Source: Myxococcota bacterium
GTDB lineage: Bacteria; Myxococcota; JAJVIH01
Length of the DNA stretch: 60,441 nucleotides
Direction of reading: 5' to 3'
NCBI GenBank assembly: GCA_022072125.1
Contig: JAJVIH010000049.1
Span: forward strand, 1-60,441
The notes beneath the pieces are model-generated. The model did not search any database. It was not told the DNA's origin and saw only the letters and a list, made by a program, of their open reading frames with translations. Shown here piece by piece: positions 38,167 through 47,049 of this stretch. Position 1 is the stretch's first letter; the number at the start of each line of letters is the position of its first letter. The position numbers and the translations under genes were made by a program.

Positions 38167-40287
38167 ATGCGCCATCGCTGGTACAGGGAAATCACGGTAA
38201 TCATTGGCCTGCTGGCTGCGCTGGCCATGGCGGGCTGTTCGTCCGCCGCCAGGGCGCCAACCGGTTCCGGCGGAGACCTGCCCGATGGCGGGATCGCCGG
38301 CCCGGCGGCGGACAGCGGATCATCTTCCACGGACAGTGGAGCGGCGGACTCCACCCCCAATCCCAACCCCGCGGATTCTGGAGTCGCGGACACGGGCCCC
38401 CCAGCCGGCGGCGGCCCGAAGGAAATTCCCGGAGCCAAAAATATCTTTGAAATTCCGGACGGCGATTTCGCCGTGGACAGCTTCTACAAATTCCCCTTCC
38501 CTTCCGATCTGCGCAAACGCCCGGAGGGGACCATCAGCCTGCGCGGCTTCCCCAATCCGCACAAAATCTCCCTGCTCGACAATTACCGGAAGGTCATGCA
38601 GGACACCATCACCGGCTGGGGCGCCAACCAGGGCGGTTACTTCGGCTTTGACGGGGCGTTGGACGAATCGAGCCTGCCATCGGACCCCGCACGCACGCTC
38701 GCGAAGGACGCGCCGGTATTCCTGATCAACGTGGACCCCAAATCCTCCATGCGCGGCGCGAAGTTGCCCGTACTGGCCAAATTCGTGCGCAACAGCGATC
38801 CGTATGTCGCCGCCAACACGCTGATTCTGATTCCCCACCCGGGCTTCGCCATGGAGCCGGGGCGGCAATACGCCTACGTGATCACCCGGGCGGTGAAGGG
38901 AAGCAATGGCCAACCCCTGGGCTCCAGTCTCGCGTTTGAACAGGTCAAGGCCGCGCAGGACCCGGGCATTCCCGCTTTCAACGCCGTGAGGGCGCTGTAC
39001 CAGCCCGTGCTGAACTGGATGGAATCGGAGAACATCGTCAACCGGAGCGACATCGCCGCCATGACGGTGTTCACGGTGCAGGACGCGGTGAGCGAAATGT
39101 TCCGCGTGGGGGATTTCATCCGGCGGAACTTGCCGCCCCCGCAGGCCAGGAACCTGAAATTCGAGCGCACCGCCAACAGTTTCCAGATCTACGCCGCCGA
39201 GTTTCCGGCGGCCCAGTTCCAGAAAGGACCGCCGCCCTTCCAGAACGAGGATTCAGGATATTTCCAGTTTGGAAAGGACGGCGAACCAGTGGTGGACCGC
39301 ACGGAAAATATCCGCATCGCCATCACTGTTCCCACCTCGAAGGCGCCGGACAGCGGCTGGCCGGTGGCGCTTTACGCCCATGGCACCGGCGGCGATTACA
39401 AATCGCATATCAATGACGGCACGGCGGATGTGCTGGCCCGCAATGGCGTCGCCAGCATTGGCCTCGACGGCCCCCTGCATGGCCCGCGCAATCCCACCAG
39501 CCAACCCGTGGAACTGCTGTTCTTCAATTTCACCAACGCCCGCGCGGGCCGGGACAACGTGCGCCAGGGCGCCGCAGACACCCTGCAACTCTTCCAGATG
39601 GCGAAACGTTTCAACATTCCCGCCCCGGTCAACCCGGCGAAGGCGGAAATCCGTTTCAACCCGGCGAAGATTCTTTACGCCGGCCACTCCCAGGGCGGGC
39701 TGACCGGACCCCTCTTCCTCGCCGCGGAACGGGAATGCCCCGGCGGCCTGCTTTCCGGAGCCGGCGGCGGGTTCGCTCTTGCGCTGCTGCAGAAGGTGGA
39801 GCCGGTGAATATCCTGGAGATTGCGGCGGCGCTGCTCAAGGTGCGCAGCGATGAACTGGACGCTTTTCATCCCGCCGTGCAGTTGTTGACCATTCTGACG
39901 GATCCGGCGGATCCGGTGAACTACGCCCCCTACTGGATTGACCGGGCGGCTGGCAAACCCCAGCACGTGCTGATGACCGAAGGGCTTCAAGACACCTTCA
40001 CCCCGCCGGACTCCATCGAGGCGCTGGCGGTGGCGGGCGGACTGGAGCAGGTGGGTCCGGTGGCCCGGACCATCCGCGGACTGGCGTTGAAAGGTCTTTC
40101 CACCGGTCTCAAACGCCCTGCCGGGGACAACCGCAAAGGACCCGATGGAACCACGGCGAGCGGCTTCATCCTGCAGTATCCCAACGACGGCCACTTCGCC
40201 ATCATGCGCAACAACAACGCCAAGACGGATTATGGCATGTTCATGAGGTCGCTGGCGTATGATGGCGCGGGGCGGCTGGAAAACTGA
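38167..40287 (+). CDS. Lipoprotein alpha/beta hydrolase (lipase-like)
   Basis: 706-residue outer-envelope lipoprotein. Signal peptide with lipobox AMAGC (Cys24), an Ala/Ser/Asp/Gly linker, then an N-terminal region with PFPSDLRKRP-G--SL-GFPNP that resembles the bacterial virulence-factor lipase N-terminal domain. The C-terminal half has an alpha/beta hydrolase core. The nucleophile elbow GHSQGG puts Ser508 in place, preceded by VALYAHGTGGDYKS (oxyanion side) and followed by a plausible Asp/His pair (near LTDPADP and PNDGHF). Start ATG 38167 has AAGGGGA upstream. Its stop overlaps the start of the next small lipoprotein (TGATGA). Confidence 0.78.
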   Translation: MRHRWYREITVIIGLLAALAMAGCSSAARAPTGSGGDLPDGGIAGPAADSGSSSTDSGAADSTPNPNPADSGVADTGPPAGGGPKEIPGAKNIFEIPDGDFAVDSFYKFPFPSDLRKRPEGTISLRGFPNPHKISLLDNYRKVMQDTITGWGANQGGYFGFDGALDESSLPSDPARTLAKDAPVFLINVDPKSSMRGAKLPVLAKFVRNSDPYVAANTLILIPHPGFAMEPGRQYAYVITRAVKGSNGQPLGSSLAFEQVKAAQDPGIPAFNAVRALYQPVLNWMESENIVNRSDIAAMTVFTVQDAVSEMFRVGDFIRRNLPPPQARNLKFERTANSFQIYAAEFPAAQFQKGPPPFQNEDSGYFQFGKDGEPVVDRTENIRIAITVPTSKAPDSGWPVALYAHGTGGDYKSHINDGTADVLARNGVASIGLDGPLHGPRNPTSQPVELLFFNFTNARAGRDNVRQGAADTLQLFQMAKRFNIPAPVNPAKAEIRFNPAKILYAGHSQGGLTGPLFLAAERECPGGLLSGAGGGFALALLQKVEPVNILEIAAALLKVRSDELDAFHPAVQLLTILTDPADPVNYAPYWIDRAAGKPQHVLMTEGLQDTFTPPDSIEALAVAGGLEQVGPVARTIRGLALKGLSTGLKRPAGDNRKGPDGTTASGFILQYPNDGHFAIMRNNNAKTDYGMFMRSLAYDGAGRLEN

Positions 40288-40535
40288 TGAAACGTGTGTT
40301 GTGGATGACGCTGGCCGCCCTCTTGGCGGCGTGCGGCGGCGTGGATGATATACTGGGCGCTGGCGGCGGCGCTGGAACCACCGGCAACTGCCTGCAATGC
40401 GTCTGGGGACCGGATTGCGTGAGCGCCAACTGCGTTCAGACCGCTTCGGGAAAATCCTATTGCGCTCCACGGAACATGACCACGGGAACCAACCTCTGCG
40501 GCGCGTGCCCCACCATTCCCGAGTGCCCGCGCTGA
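40287..40535 (+). CDS. Tiny Cys-rich lipoprotein
   Basis: 82-residue lipoprotein with lipobox LLAAC (Cys16), a Gly/Ala linker and a C-terminal domain with seven Cys (CLQCVWGPDC, NCVQ, YCAP, CGACP, EC). The ATG overlaps the hydrolase stop by TGATGA, so the pair is co-translated and perhaps interacts. The Cys spacing is reminiscent of the EGF-like clusters in the giant lipoproteins. No known function. Confidence 0.68.
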   Translation: MKRVLWMTLAALLAACGGVDDILGAGGGAGTTGNCLQCVWGPDCVSANCVQTASGKSYCAPRNMTTGTNLCGACPTIPECPR

Positions 40536-40564
40536 ACCAGACCAGAAACCAGGAAAGGAATTTC

Positions 40565-40894
40565 ATGAACCCAACGACTCAACATCACTGTCCCGACTGC
40601 GCCAGCGGCGATGGCGCGAATCACCGCCAGCACGCCGATCACTCCCGGGAAATCCACCGGATCAACCGCATCGCCGGCCAGCTTGAAGGCATCCGCCGCA
40701 TGATTGAGGAAGGGCGCTACTGCCCGGACATCCTCATTCAGATCCGGGCGGCCCGTTCGGCGATGGACTCCCTGTACGCCGAGGTGCTGGAAGGCCATCT
40801 CCGCCACTGCGTCAGCGGCGCCATGCGGAGCGGTCCGGAGGATGAAGTGGAAACCAAGATTAACGAACTGATGGAGTTGTTCCGCAAGGTCTGA
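40565..40894 (+). CDS. CsoR/RcnR/FrmR-family metal- or formaldehyde-sensing repressor
   Basis: 109-residue all-helical DNA-binding repressor (DUF156). The sensing residues Cys53, His78 and Cys82 are spaced exactly as Cys36-His61-Cys65 of CsoR, a pattern for Cu(I) binding; RcnR and FrmR differ at some positions. The N-terminus is extra rich in His and Cys (CPDC at 9-12, seven His by residue 31). Derepression would follow ligand binding. No copper ATPase, nickel exporter or formaldehyde dehydrogenase gene is adjacent, so the target is unclear. AAAGGAA lies just upstream. Confidence 0.88.
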   Translation: MNPTTQHHCPDCASGDGANHRQHADHSREIHRINRIAGQLEGIRRMIEEGRYCPDILIQIRAARSAMDSLYAEVLEGHLRHCVSGAMRSGPEDEVETKINELMELFRKV

Positions 40895-40912
40895 TGACCT
40901 GGTGCAGGTAAA

Positions 40913-40942
40913 TTGACATTCCTCATGGGGCGCAAGTAGCTT
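40913..40942 (+). promoter_or_regulatory. Candidate promoter for the GT2 gene
   Basis: A perfect -35 TTGACA (40913-40918) is followed after 18 bp by TAGCTT (40937-40942), a weak -10. It lies in the 105-bp gap after the CsoR-family gene and about 58 bp before the GT2 start. Confidence 0.4.
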
Positions 40943-40999
40943 CCGCGCCGTTTTTCCCGGCGGCTTGGACCGCCCCCTGACTCCTGAGGATCAATCCGG

Positions 41000-41731
41000 A
41001 TGGCGACTGTGAATCCGCGCGCCGAGAACCTGCTGTCCAAACCGCGCAAGGTGCTGGCGGTGGTCATGCCCGTGTACAATGAGAAAACGACCATTGAGGA
41101 AATCATCCAGCGCGTGATGGCGAGCCCCTGGGTCAATGAGTTGATTATCGTGGATGATTGCTCGAAGGATGGCACCCGCGATCTGCTCGGGCGGCTTCAG
41201 AAGAAGTACGGCTTCCGCCTGTTCCTGCAGCCCGTCAACATGGGCAAGGGCGCGGCGCTGCATCGCGGTTTTCAGGAAGTCAACAGCGAGATCACCATCG
41301 TTCAGGACGCCGACCTGGAATACGATCCGGCCGAGTACCCGGTGCTGCTGGAGCCCATTCTCGATGGCCGCGCCGACGTGGTGATTGGCTCCCGATTCCT
41401 CGGCGGCCCGCACCGCGTGTTGCTGTACTGGCATTACCTTGGCAACCGCTTCCTGACCGCCCTGTCGAATATGACCACCAACCTGAACCTGACCGATATG
41501 GAAAGCTGCTATAAGGCGTTCCGGTCCTCCCTTCTGAAGCAGATCGAACTGGAGGAAAAGCGCTTCGGCTTTGAACCCGAGTTCGTCGCCAAGGTGGCGA
41601 AGCTCAGGGTGCGCGTGTACGAGGTGCCGATCAGCTACTCGGGCCGGAGCTACGCCGAGGGTAAAAAGGTCAACTGGAAAGACGGTTTTTCCGCCATCCG
41701 CTGCATCTTCAAATACAGTCTGAAGAACTAG
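41000..41731 (+). CDS. GT2 glycosyltransferase, polyprenyl-phosphate (DPM1-like) type
   Basis: 243-residue GT-A glycosyltransferase: donor-binding PVYNEKTTIEEI (24-35), IIVDDCSKDGT, the DXD-type QDADLEYDP motif, VIGSRF and the acceptor stretch TDMESCYKAFRS. This layout resembles dolichol/undecaprenyl-phosphate mannosyl- or glucosyltransferases without C-terminal membrane helices. It probably transfers a sugar from a nucleotide donor to a lipid carrier at the inner face of the membrane. It stands alone downstream of its own candidate promoter. Confidence 0.87.
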   Translation: MATVNPRAENLLSKPRKVLAVVMPVYNEKTTIEEIIQRVMASPWVNELIIVDDCSKDGTRDLLGRLQKKYGFRLFLQPVNMGKGAALHRGFQEVNSEITIVQDADLEYDPAEYPVLLEPILDGRADVVIGSRFLGGPHRVLLYWHYLGNRFLTALSNMTTNLNLTDMESCYKAFRSSLLKQIELEEKRFGFEPEFVAKVAKLRVRVYEVPISYSGRSYAEGKKVNWKDGFSAIRCIFKYSLKN

Positions 41732-41840
41732 GCTCGCGCCGGGCGCTTCCGCGCCTGTCCGGAACCCGCCTGACAGAAGCATCCCGGACGCAAGCACCCG
41801 GCGGCGCCGCCAGGAGAAAAACCGGATTGACCTGTTCAGG

Positions 41841-42386
41841 TCAATCCGCGGAGGGATGCGCCTCCCATTCGAGGATGGCGGCGGCGAGGTTTTTGCGCTC
41901 GCCCGCGGCCTCTGGATCAAACTGGATGTTCAGTAACCCGAGAATCTGATTCACCTGATCCAGGTTGAGGATGCTGGCGCCGTCAATCCGTTCCACGCCT
42001 TCAAAATTCAGCGGACAGTGATCCAGCGATTTTTCCCCGTTCTCCGCCGCGAAGAGGATCGGCAAGCCATGTGTCCGGCAGATGACGGGACGCTGGCCGT
42101 AGACCGAACAGGCGTTATCCACCAGCATGGGGCATTCCCGCCGGACGCCCGCCGCCGCGGCCCCCGCCTGGGCGGCGATGGTCTGGCGGAGAGACTCCGG
42201 CAACCCCGCGAAGGCCCGGCGCAGATTATCCATTTCCACCGGCAGGAAGGACGGAGACACCGCACAGCAGGCGGCGCACCCCTTCCGGCATTTCATGTGG
42301 CCGGCGTGGCGTTCCATCACCTGGGCGAAGAAGCCGTCGAGCTTCCGCAGGAACGCCTGATACTGCTGGTTTACCTCGCCGGACAT
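41841..42386 (-). CDS. YkgJ-family Cys-cluster protein
   Basis: 181-residue protein of the YkgJ/UPF0153 family: Cys33, Cys37, Cys40 and Cys41 in KCRKGCAACC, then Cys85, Cys93 and Cys103 in CPMLVDNACSVYGQRPVIC. These Cys are believed to bind zinc or an iron-sulphur cluster; the biochemical role is unknown. The start overlaps the upstream lipoprotein's 3' end by 16 bp, indicating coupled translation. Confidence 0.85.
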   Translation of the reverse strand: MSGEVNQQYQAFLRKLDGFFAQVMERHAGHMKCRKGCAACCAVSPSFLPVEMDNLRRAFAGLPESLRQTIAAQAGAAAAGVRRECPMLVDNACSVYGQRPVICRTHGLPILFAAENGEKSLDHCPLNFEGVERIDGASILNLDQVNQILGLLNIQFDPEAAGERKNLAAAILEWEAHPSAD

Positions 42387-42793
42387 GCGTTTCGCACCTG
42401 CTCAATGGAAACCGCCGCCGCCGCATCCAGCGGTTCGCGGTTCATCCCACGGTTGACCTGCAGGCGGAAGTAAGCGCGCGCCTGTTCAATGGCCCGCATG
42501 CAGATCAGATACGATCCGGCCAGGGTGCGGTCTTCCCGGACGTTGATTTCCCGCTGTTGCTCATCCAGCGATTTCGCGGCGTCCAGGGCCAACCGGTAGG
42601 ACGAAAGAGCCTTGTCCGTATCCGCCGCGTCGCGGAAGGCTTCCGCATCCTTCCAGTGTTTCATGAAAGACTCGAAGGATTTCGCGGCGGCGATGTCCTT
42701 CGCGGCGGCCGCCGGTTTCATGCATCCGGTCAGGATTGCCGCGGCCGCCAGGACGGCGAGCCCGCATGTATTGAAAAAAATCCGGTGAATCAT
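42371..42793 (-). CDS. Small helical lipoprotein
   Basis: 140-residue lipoprotein with lipobox ILTGC (Cys24). The mature part is helical (FESFMKHWKDAEAFRDAAD and onward), with TPR-like spacing of Ala and aromatic residues. ATG 42793 was chosen over 42817 because it places the signal peptide directly at the N-terminus. It forms a two-gene unit with the YkgJ-family gene and is divergent from the FHA gene. Confidence 0.65.
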   Translation of the reverse strand: MIHRIFFNTCGLAVLAAAAILTGCMKPAAAAKDIAAAKSFESFMKHWKDAEAFRDAADTDKALSSYRLALDAAKSLDEQQREINVREDRTLAGSYLICMRAIEQARAYFRLQVNRGMNREPLDAAAAVSIEQVRNACPAR

Positions 42794-42972
42794 CCGTCTC
42801 GAACCCCGTGGGGACACGCCGCCCGGGAGCGGCTTTTACAGCTTTGCACGAGCGTGATAATGAAGCCAGTTCAAGGAATCAAAATGTATTGCGGCTGCTC
42901 GATACATGGGCCGGAGCCAGAGCCAAGGAAGATATGGCCCGGTCCGGGGCGGCTGAAGGCGGAGGAGCGGCG

Positions 42973-45090
42973 GTGACCAAATGCACTGGATGCGGAGCGG
43001 ATAACCCGCCAGAACGTACGGTTTGCAAGGAGTGCGGCGAGCCCCTCCACAACAAGGACGCCGCCGCGCCGTCAGGTTCCGGGCCAGTTCCTGTTCCGGC
43101 ACCCGCGCCGCCCGCGCCTGCACGGGGCGGATTCTCCGGAATAGCGAGTCCCGGAGGCCCGGGTAATCCGCCTTCCGCCATTGGCGGGGTCTTTCAACCG
43201 GCTCCCGGAACAGCTTCCGCGCCCACGGTCACTTCACGGGCTTCGGGAACCCAAACCATCCCCGCCATCCGCGCCGGAGACGACCTGTCCGCCCAGCAGG
43301 TGATGAAGGTGCGGGAAATCCTCGTCAACGCCTGGAAAAACGGCGCCGTCAACTCCAGCGCGGCGGAGGAAATCCAGAATCAGATCCTCAATTCCGCGGG
43401 CGTGCCCATGCGCCTCGTGGAAGAGGCCATCCGCCGGGTGGAGCAGGAGGTGCGGCAAACCTGCGATCTCCCCACAGACGTGGATTTGCTGCGCGGCTTC
43501 CAGTCGAATGTTCCCCTCCAGTTGTATGTGTACAACGACTTCTTTTTGCCAGGCCAGCGGGTGGAAATCCGGTTCAAGCTGGTCAACCAGGGCGTCAAGG
43601 CGTGGAAATCGGTGGTTTTCCAGGTCAAGCCCGACGAGGGTTGCGGCGTATTCAACCGCGCCTCGCGCGCCACCCAAATGGGTCCGGGGCAAGAGAGCGA
43701 GATCATCGCCTATATGAAACTGCCGGACGACTCGAGCGGCGGTTCGTTTCCCGGCGTGGTGAGGATTCAAATCGAGGACAGCTTTGGCAACTGGTCGGTC
43801 TATGACTGCGACCAGTTCAGTTGCGTCACGGTGAAGGAAGCGGACGCCCAGAACCTGTCCATTCAAATCAACAAAACCCAGAACGCCGGCCAGGGCGGCG
43901 TGGTCTACAATCCCGAGGAGCACAAAGAGGGGCTGCTGCAGGACATGCAGCCGCTGTTGGACCATCTGCAAAACCGCTACCGGTTGCCGGTGGGTTTCAA
44001 ATACCGGTTTTTCACCAGCCTGCCGCTGATGTTCAACCAGGCGGAGACGGAAACGCTGCGCAAGGAGAAATCCGGCGCCGCCGCGGGACCCATGCTCGTT
44101 CAGACCACGCCCAAGGAGGACACCAACCGGGCGCGGGTGATCCAGCCGCCGCTGATGCTGCTCTTTCCCGATCCGGCGGCGCGGCGGAAGGTGTTTGTAT
44201 TCGGTCAGGGCGCGCTGGGCGTTGGCAAGGCCGAAGGCATGTTCCTGCGCGAACAGCCCAATGAATACCTGCGGGCGCGGCTGCAGCCGGGCCAGATGTT
44301 GTCCTCCAATATCGAACAGACGCACCCTCCGTTTCCGGGAATGGGCGGCGGCGCGATCAGGCCAGGCCAGCCGGCGGACCCCTTTCTGCGCAACGACATC
44401 GTCGTCCAGTTTGTGTCGGGAGAGAACGGAACTCCGGTCCCGGAAAACCAACTCGAAAACAACAAGATCAGCCGCATCCACATGGCGCTGGAATGTGGGC
44501 GCACCGCCACCCTGGCGTGGGATGTCGGCGCCAAGAACCGCGTGTTCGTGGGCAGCAACGTGGTTGAGGAAGGCAAGTCCCTGAGGCTTCAGGACAACGC
44601 CGCCATCAGCCTGGGCCGCAAGCTGCGCTTTCTGTACCGTGAATACCGTCAGGGTGAGGCGGTCCGCTCCGGCCACGGCCGCGGCTCCACCTCCGGCGAC
44701 TTTGATCGCCTGCGCAACGCCCAGTTCGCCGAGGAAGACGCCCGCCCGCTCAACGCCATCCGGCTGATCCGCCTCGACAGCATGCGCAGTTACATGGAAT
44801 ACGTGAATATTCTTCAGGAAGCGACCATCGGCAGCAGCGAGGACTGTGTAATCCCCATCCCGCATCCATCGGTGTCGGAGCTTCACGCCAAGCTGATTCT
44901 GGAAAACAACCTGATCTATGTGGTGGATCGCAATGTAACCAGCCGCACCCAGATTGAAACCAACGGAAAAATCGAGACCATCAGCAATTCCGTGGCCAGG
45001 GCGTTGCACCTGGGCGACCGGTTGATTGTGGGAGGGGTCTCCATTCTGATTTGCAAACCGGCGTGGAATGATTTTATCTCCCTCCAATAA
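42973..45090 (+). CDS. Zinc-ribbon FHA-domain signalling protein
   Basis: 705-residue cytoplasmic protein. GTG 42973 is preferred: GGAGGAG (42961-42967) sits 5 nt upstream, and the protein then starts at once with a zinc ribbon (Cys4, Cys7, Cys18, Cys21), a usual N-terminus. A Pro/Ala-rich linker, a middle beta-rich domain (about 170-330, LYVYNDFFLPGQRVEIRF) and a C-terminal FHA domain (about 620-700, IGSSEDCVIPIPHPSVSELHA) follow. FHA domains read phosphothreonine. A weaker FHA-like segment (about 470-560, ISRIHMALECG) precedes it. Three bp before the PP2C start, so the two act together in Ser/Thr phosphosignalling. Confidence 0.8.
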   Translation: MTKCTGCGADNPPERTVCKECGEPLHNKDAAAPSGSGPVPVPAPAPPAPARGGFSGIASPGGPGNPPSAIGGVFQPAPGTASAPTVTSRASGTQTIPAIRAGDDLSAQQVMKVREILVNAWKNGAVNSSAAEEIQNQILNSAGVPMRLVEEAIRRVEQEVRQTCDLPTDVDLLRGFQSNVPLQLYVYNDFFLPGQRVEIRFKLVNQGVKAWKSVVFQVKPDEGCGVFNRASRATQMGPGQESEIIAYMKLPDDSSGGSFPGVVRIQIEDSFGNWSVYDCDQFSCVTVKEADAQNLSIQINKTQNAGQGGVVYNPEEHKEGLLQDMQPLLDHLQNRYRLPVGFKYRFFTSLPLMFNQAETETLRKEKSGAAAGPMLVQTTPKEDTNRARVIQPPLMLLFPDPAARRKVFVFGQGALGVGKAEGMFLREQPNEYLRARLQPGQMLSSNIEQTHPPFPGMGGGAIRPGQPADPFLRNDIVVQFVSGENGTPVPENQLENNKISRIHMALECGRTATLAWDVGAKNRVFVGSNVVEEGKSLRLQDNAAISLGRKLRFLYREYRQGEAVRSGHGRGSTSGDFDRLRNAQFAEEDARPLNAIRLIRLDSMRSYMEYVNILQEATIGSSEDCVIPIPHPSVSELHAKLILENNLIYVVDRNVTSRTQIETNGKIETISNSVARALHLGDRLIVGGVSILICKPAWNDFISLQ

Positions 45091-45093
45091 CCG

Positions 45094-46881
45094 ATGAAAA
45101 CCGCTGGACTTACCGACACCGGCAAAAAACGCCGGCGCAACGAGGACGCCTTCGGCCTGGACGACGAGTTGCGGCTGTATATCGTCGCCGATGGCATGGG
45201 CGGCTATTCCGCCGGAAACTGGGCCAGCGAGAACGCGGTCAAGGAAATCACGGCGTTTGTCCGGCAGAAGCTGGGGGCGATTCCAGTTGGGGACCATGCC
45301 GCCGTTGAGGGCATGCTCCGCGACGCTTTTCTGGACGCCAACACCAAAATCCATTCGTATGGCCGCAACCAGCTTGGCGGGGAAATCGTCGGCACCACTT
45401 GCGTGGCGGCGCTGATCCGCGAGGGCGTTCTCTATGTCGCACACGTGGGGGATTCCCGCCTGTACCGCTTCCGGCAGGGCAAACTGGAGCGGTTGACCAA
45501 GGATCACTCGAAGGTCCAGCAACTGGTGGACGCCGGGCAAATCACCGAGGAAGAGGCGGAACACCATATCTTCGGAAATATCATCACCCGCTCCCTGGGC
45601 GGACGCGAGCATGTGGCGGTCGAAACCCAGCACCATGACTGGAACGAGGACCATGCCCTGCTGCTGTTTTCCGACGGCCTGCGCCGGGTGCTCTCCGACC
45701 AGCAGATTTCCGAAGTACTGTTCAACATGTCCCGTGACCCCGCCGCCAAGGTCAAAACCCTGGTGGACCGCACCAACGACGGCGGCGCGCCCGACAACGT
45801 GACGGTGGTGCTGATCGAGGGGGATGGCTTTCCAAAGGTGGCGCACAACTGGGCTCCTCCCGCCCCGGCGCCCGTCGCGCCATCCACCCCGGTGCAGGAA
45901 ATTGATTCCATCGCCATCGCCCCGGAACTGAGCGATCCCTTCATTGCATCGGTTCCAGTGGCGCCGCCTCAACCGGTTATTGTTCCGCCGCCAGACCCCC
46001 CCCGTCCGGTGACCGCCAAAGGCCATCATGCGCCCGTCAGGGCTTCCGGAATCCACCCGCTGGTATGGCTGCTCAGCGGAGTGATGCTGGGGGGCGCGGT
46101 GATCTGGGTTGTGGAACAACAAAGGAAAAAGCCGGAAATCCCCATCCCCGCCGCATCCCTGACACCCCCGGCAGTGGTCAACCAGACTGACCCCACCATT
46201 GCACTTTTGCCCACGCCGCCTCCCGCCATTGACCCGGAACCAGCGACAGCCGGGGGGGAAACAACTCCTGTGGAAGACTCGGCGTCTGGAGCCGGGGGGG
46301 CGGACGCCACTCCCTCCCAGATCGCCGCGCCGGACATCCCCGCCATCGCCGCCGTGGACGCCTCTCCGCCCCAGGAGCAAAATTGGGATGCGGTGGACGC
46401 CAAGGCGGAATCACCTTCTGCCGGGCCAGCCAAGGCGATAGCCCCGCAGGCGGCAGTGAAGACAACTCCAATCCAGGGGGCGGGTGGAACGCCCGCCAGC
46501 GCCGCGGCCCGCATCGCTCCGGGCGATAAACCGGCGACAACAACCAAACGCATTGCTCCCACTGGCGCCACGGCGCCCAAACCTCCGGCAGGGGTTACTC
46601 CCGCCACGCAAACAGCACCCGCGGCTGGAACATCGGAAAAGCCGGACATGGGGGCGAAAACCTCTGCTCCTCCGGACGGAGAAGCCGGCGAGAAACTGTC
46701 CGATACGGGCGATGCTCCGCCGCCGCCGCCAGCGGACAAGGAACTGCCCCCTCCCCAGCCCAAAAAACCCATCCTGGCGCCGCCCCTCAAACCATCCGGG
46801 GACAACAACGCGGCCTCTGGCGGAAAACCTCCGGAAATCTCTCCCGCTCCGGCCTCCCCGGGCGCCACGGCTGCTCCCTGA
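45094..46881 (+). CDS. Membrane PP2C-type Ser/Thr phosphatase with Pro/Ala-rich tail
   Basis: 595 residues. The N-terminal PP2C domain (about 1-248) has all metal-binding motifs: RRRNEDAFG (13-21), VADGMGGYSAG (31-41), THVGDSR-like HVGDSRLYR (near 115), LLFSDGL and GGAPDNVTVV. One membrane helix lies at about 318-340 (HPLVWLLSGVMLGGAVIWVV). The final 250 residues are Pro/Ala/Ser/Thr-rich and predicted periplasmic. The arrangement resembles mycobacterial PstP. Encoded right after the FHA protein. The probable kinase partner is the PEGA kinase at 53399. Confidence 0.9.
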   Translation: MKTAGLTDTGKKRRRNEDAFGLDDELRLYIVADGMGGYSAGNWASENAVKEITAFVRQKLGAIPVGDHAAVEGMLRDAFLDANTKIHSYGRNQLGGEIVGTTCVAALIREGVLYVAHVGDSRLYRFRQGKLERLTKDHSKVQQLVDAGQITEEEAEHHIFGNIITRSLGGREHVAVETQHHDWNEDHALLLFSDGLRRVLSDQQISEVLFNMSRDPAAKVKTLVDRTNDGGAPDNVTVVLIEGDGFPKVAHNWAPPAPAPVAPSTPVQEIDSIAIAPELSDPFIASVPVAPPQPVIVPPPDPPRPVTAKGHHAPVRASGIHPLVWLLSGVMLGGAVIWVVEQQRKKPEIPIPAASLTPPAVVNQTDPTIALLPTPPPAIDPEPATAGGETTPVEDSASGAGGADATPSQIAAPDIPAIAAVDASPPQEQNWDAVDAKAESPSAGPAKAIAPQAAVKTTPIQGAGGTPASAAARIAPGDKPATTTKRIAPTGATAPKPPAGVTPATQTAPAAGTSEKPDMGAKTSAPPDGEAGEKLSDTGDAPPPPPADKELPPPQPKKPILAPPLKPSGDNNAASGGKPPEISPAPASPGATAAP

Positions 46882-47049
46882 GCCATCAAAGGGCGGACGC
46901 TTCCGTCTTGGTGATGTGCGGCGCGCGCCTGGTCATGCCGCTACCGGAGTCCAGGGATACGCCCCGTTGTTTCCACCCCCTGGCCCATCGGGGTAACATG
47001 AAAACAAGCAGGCGGGGATGAGCGCGGCAGGCCATCCGCACGAAAACCG

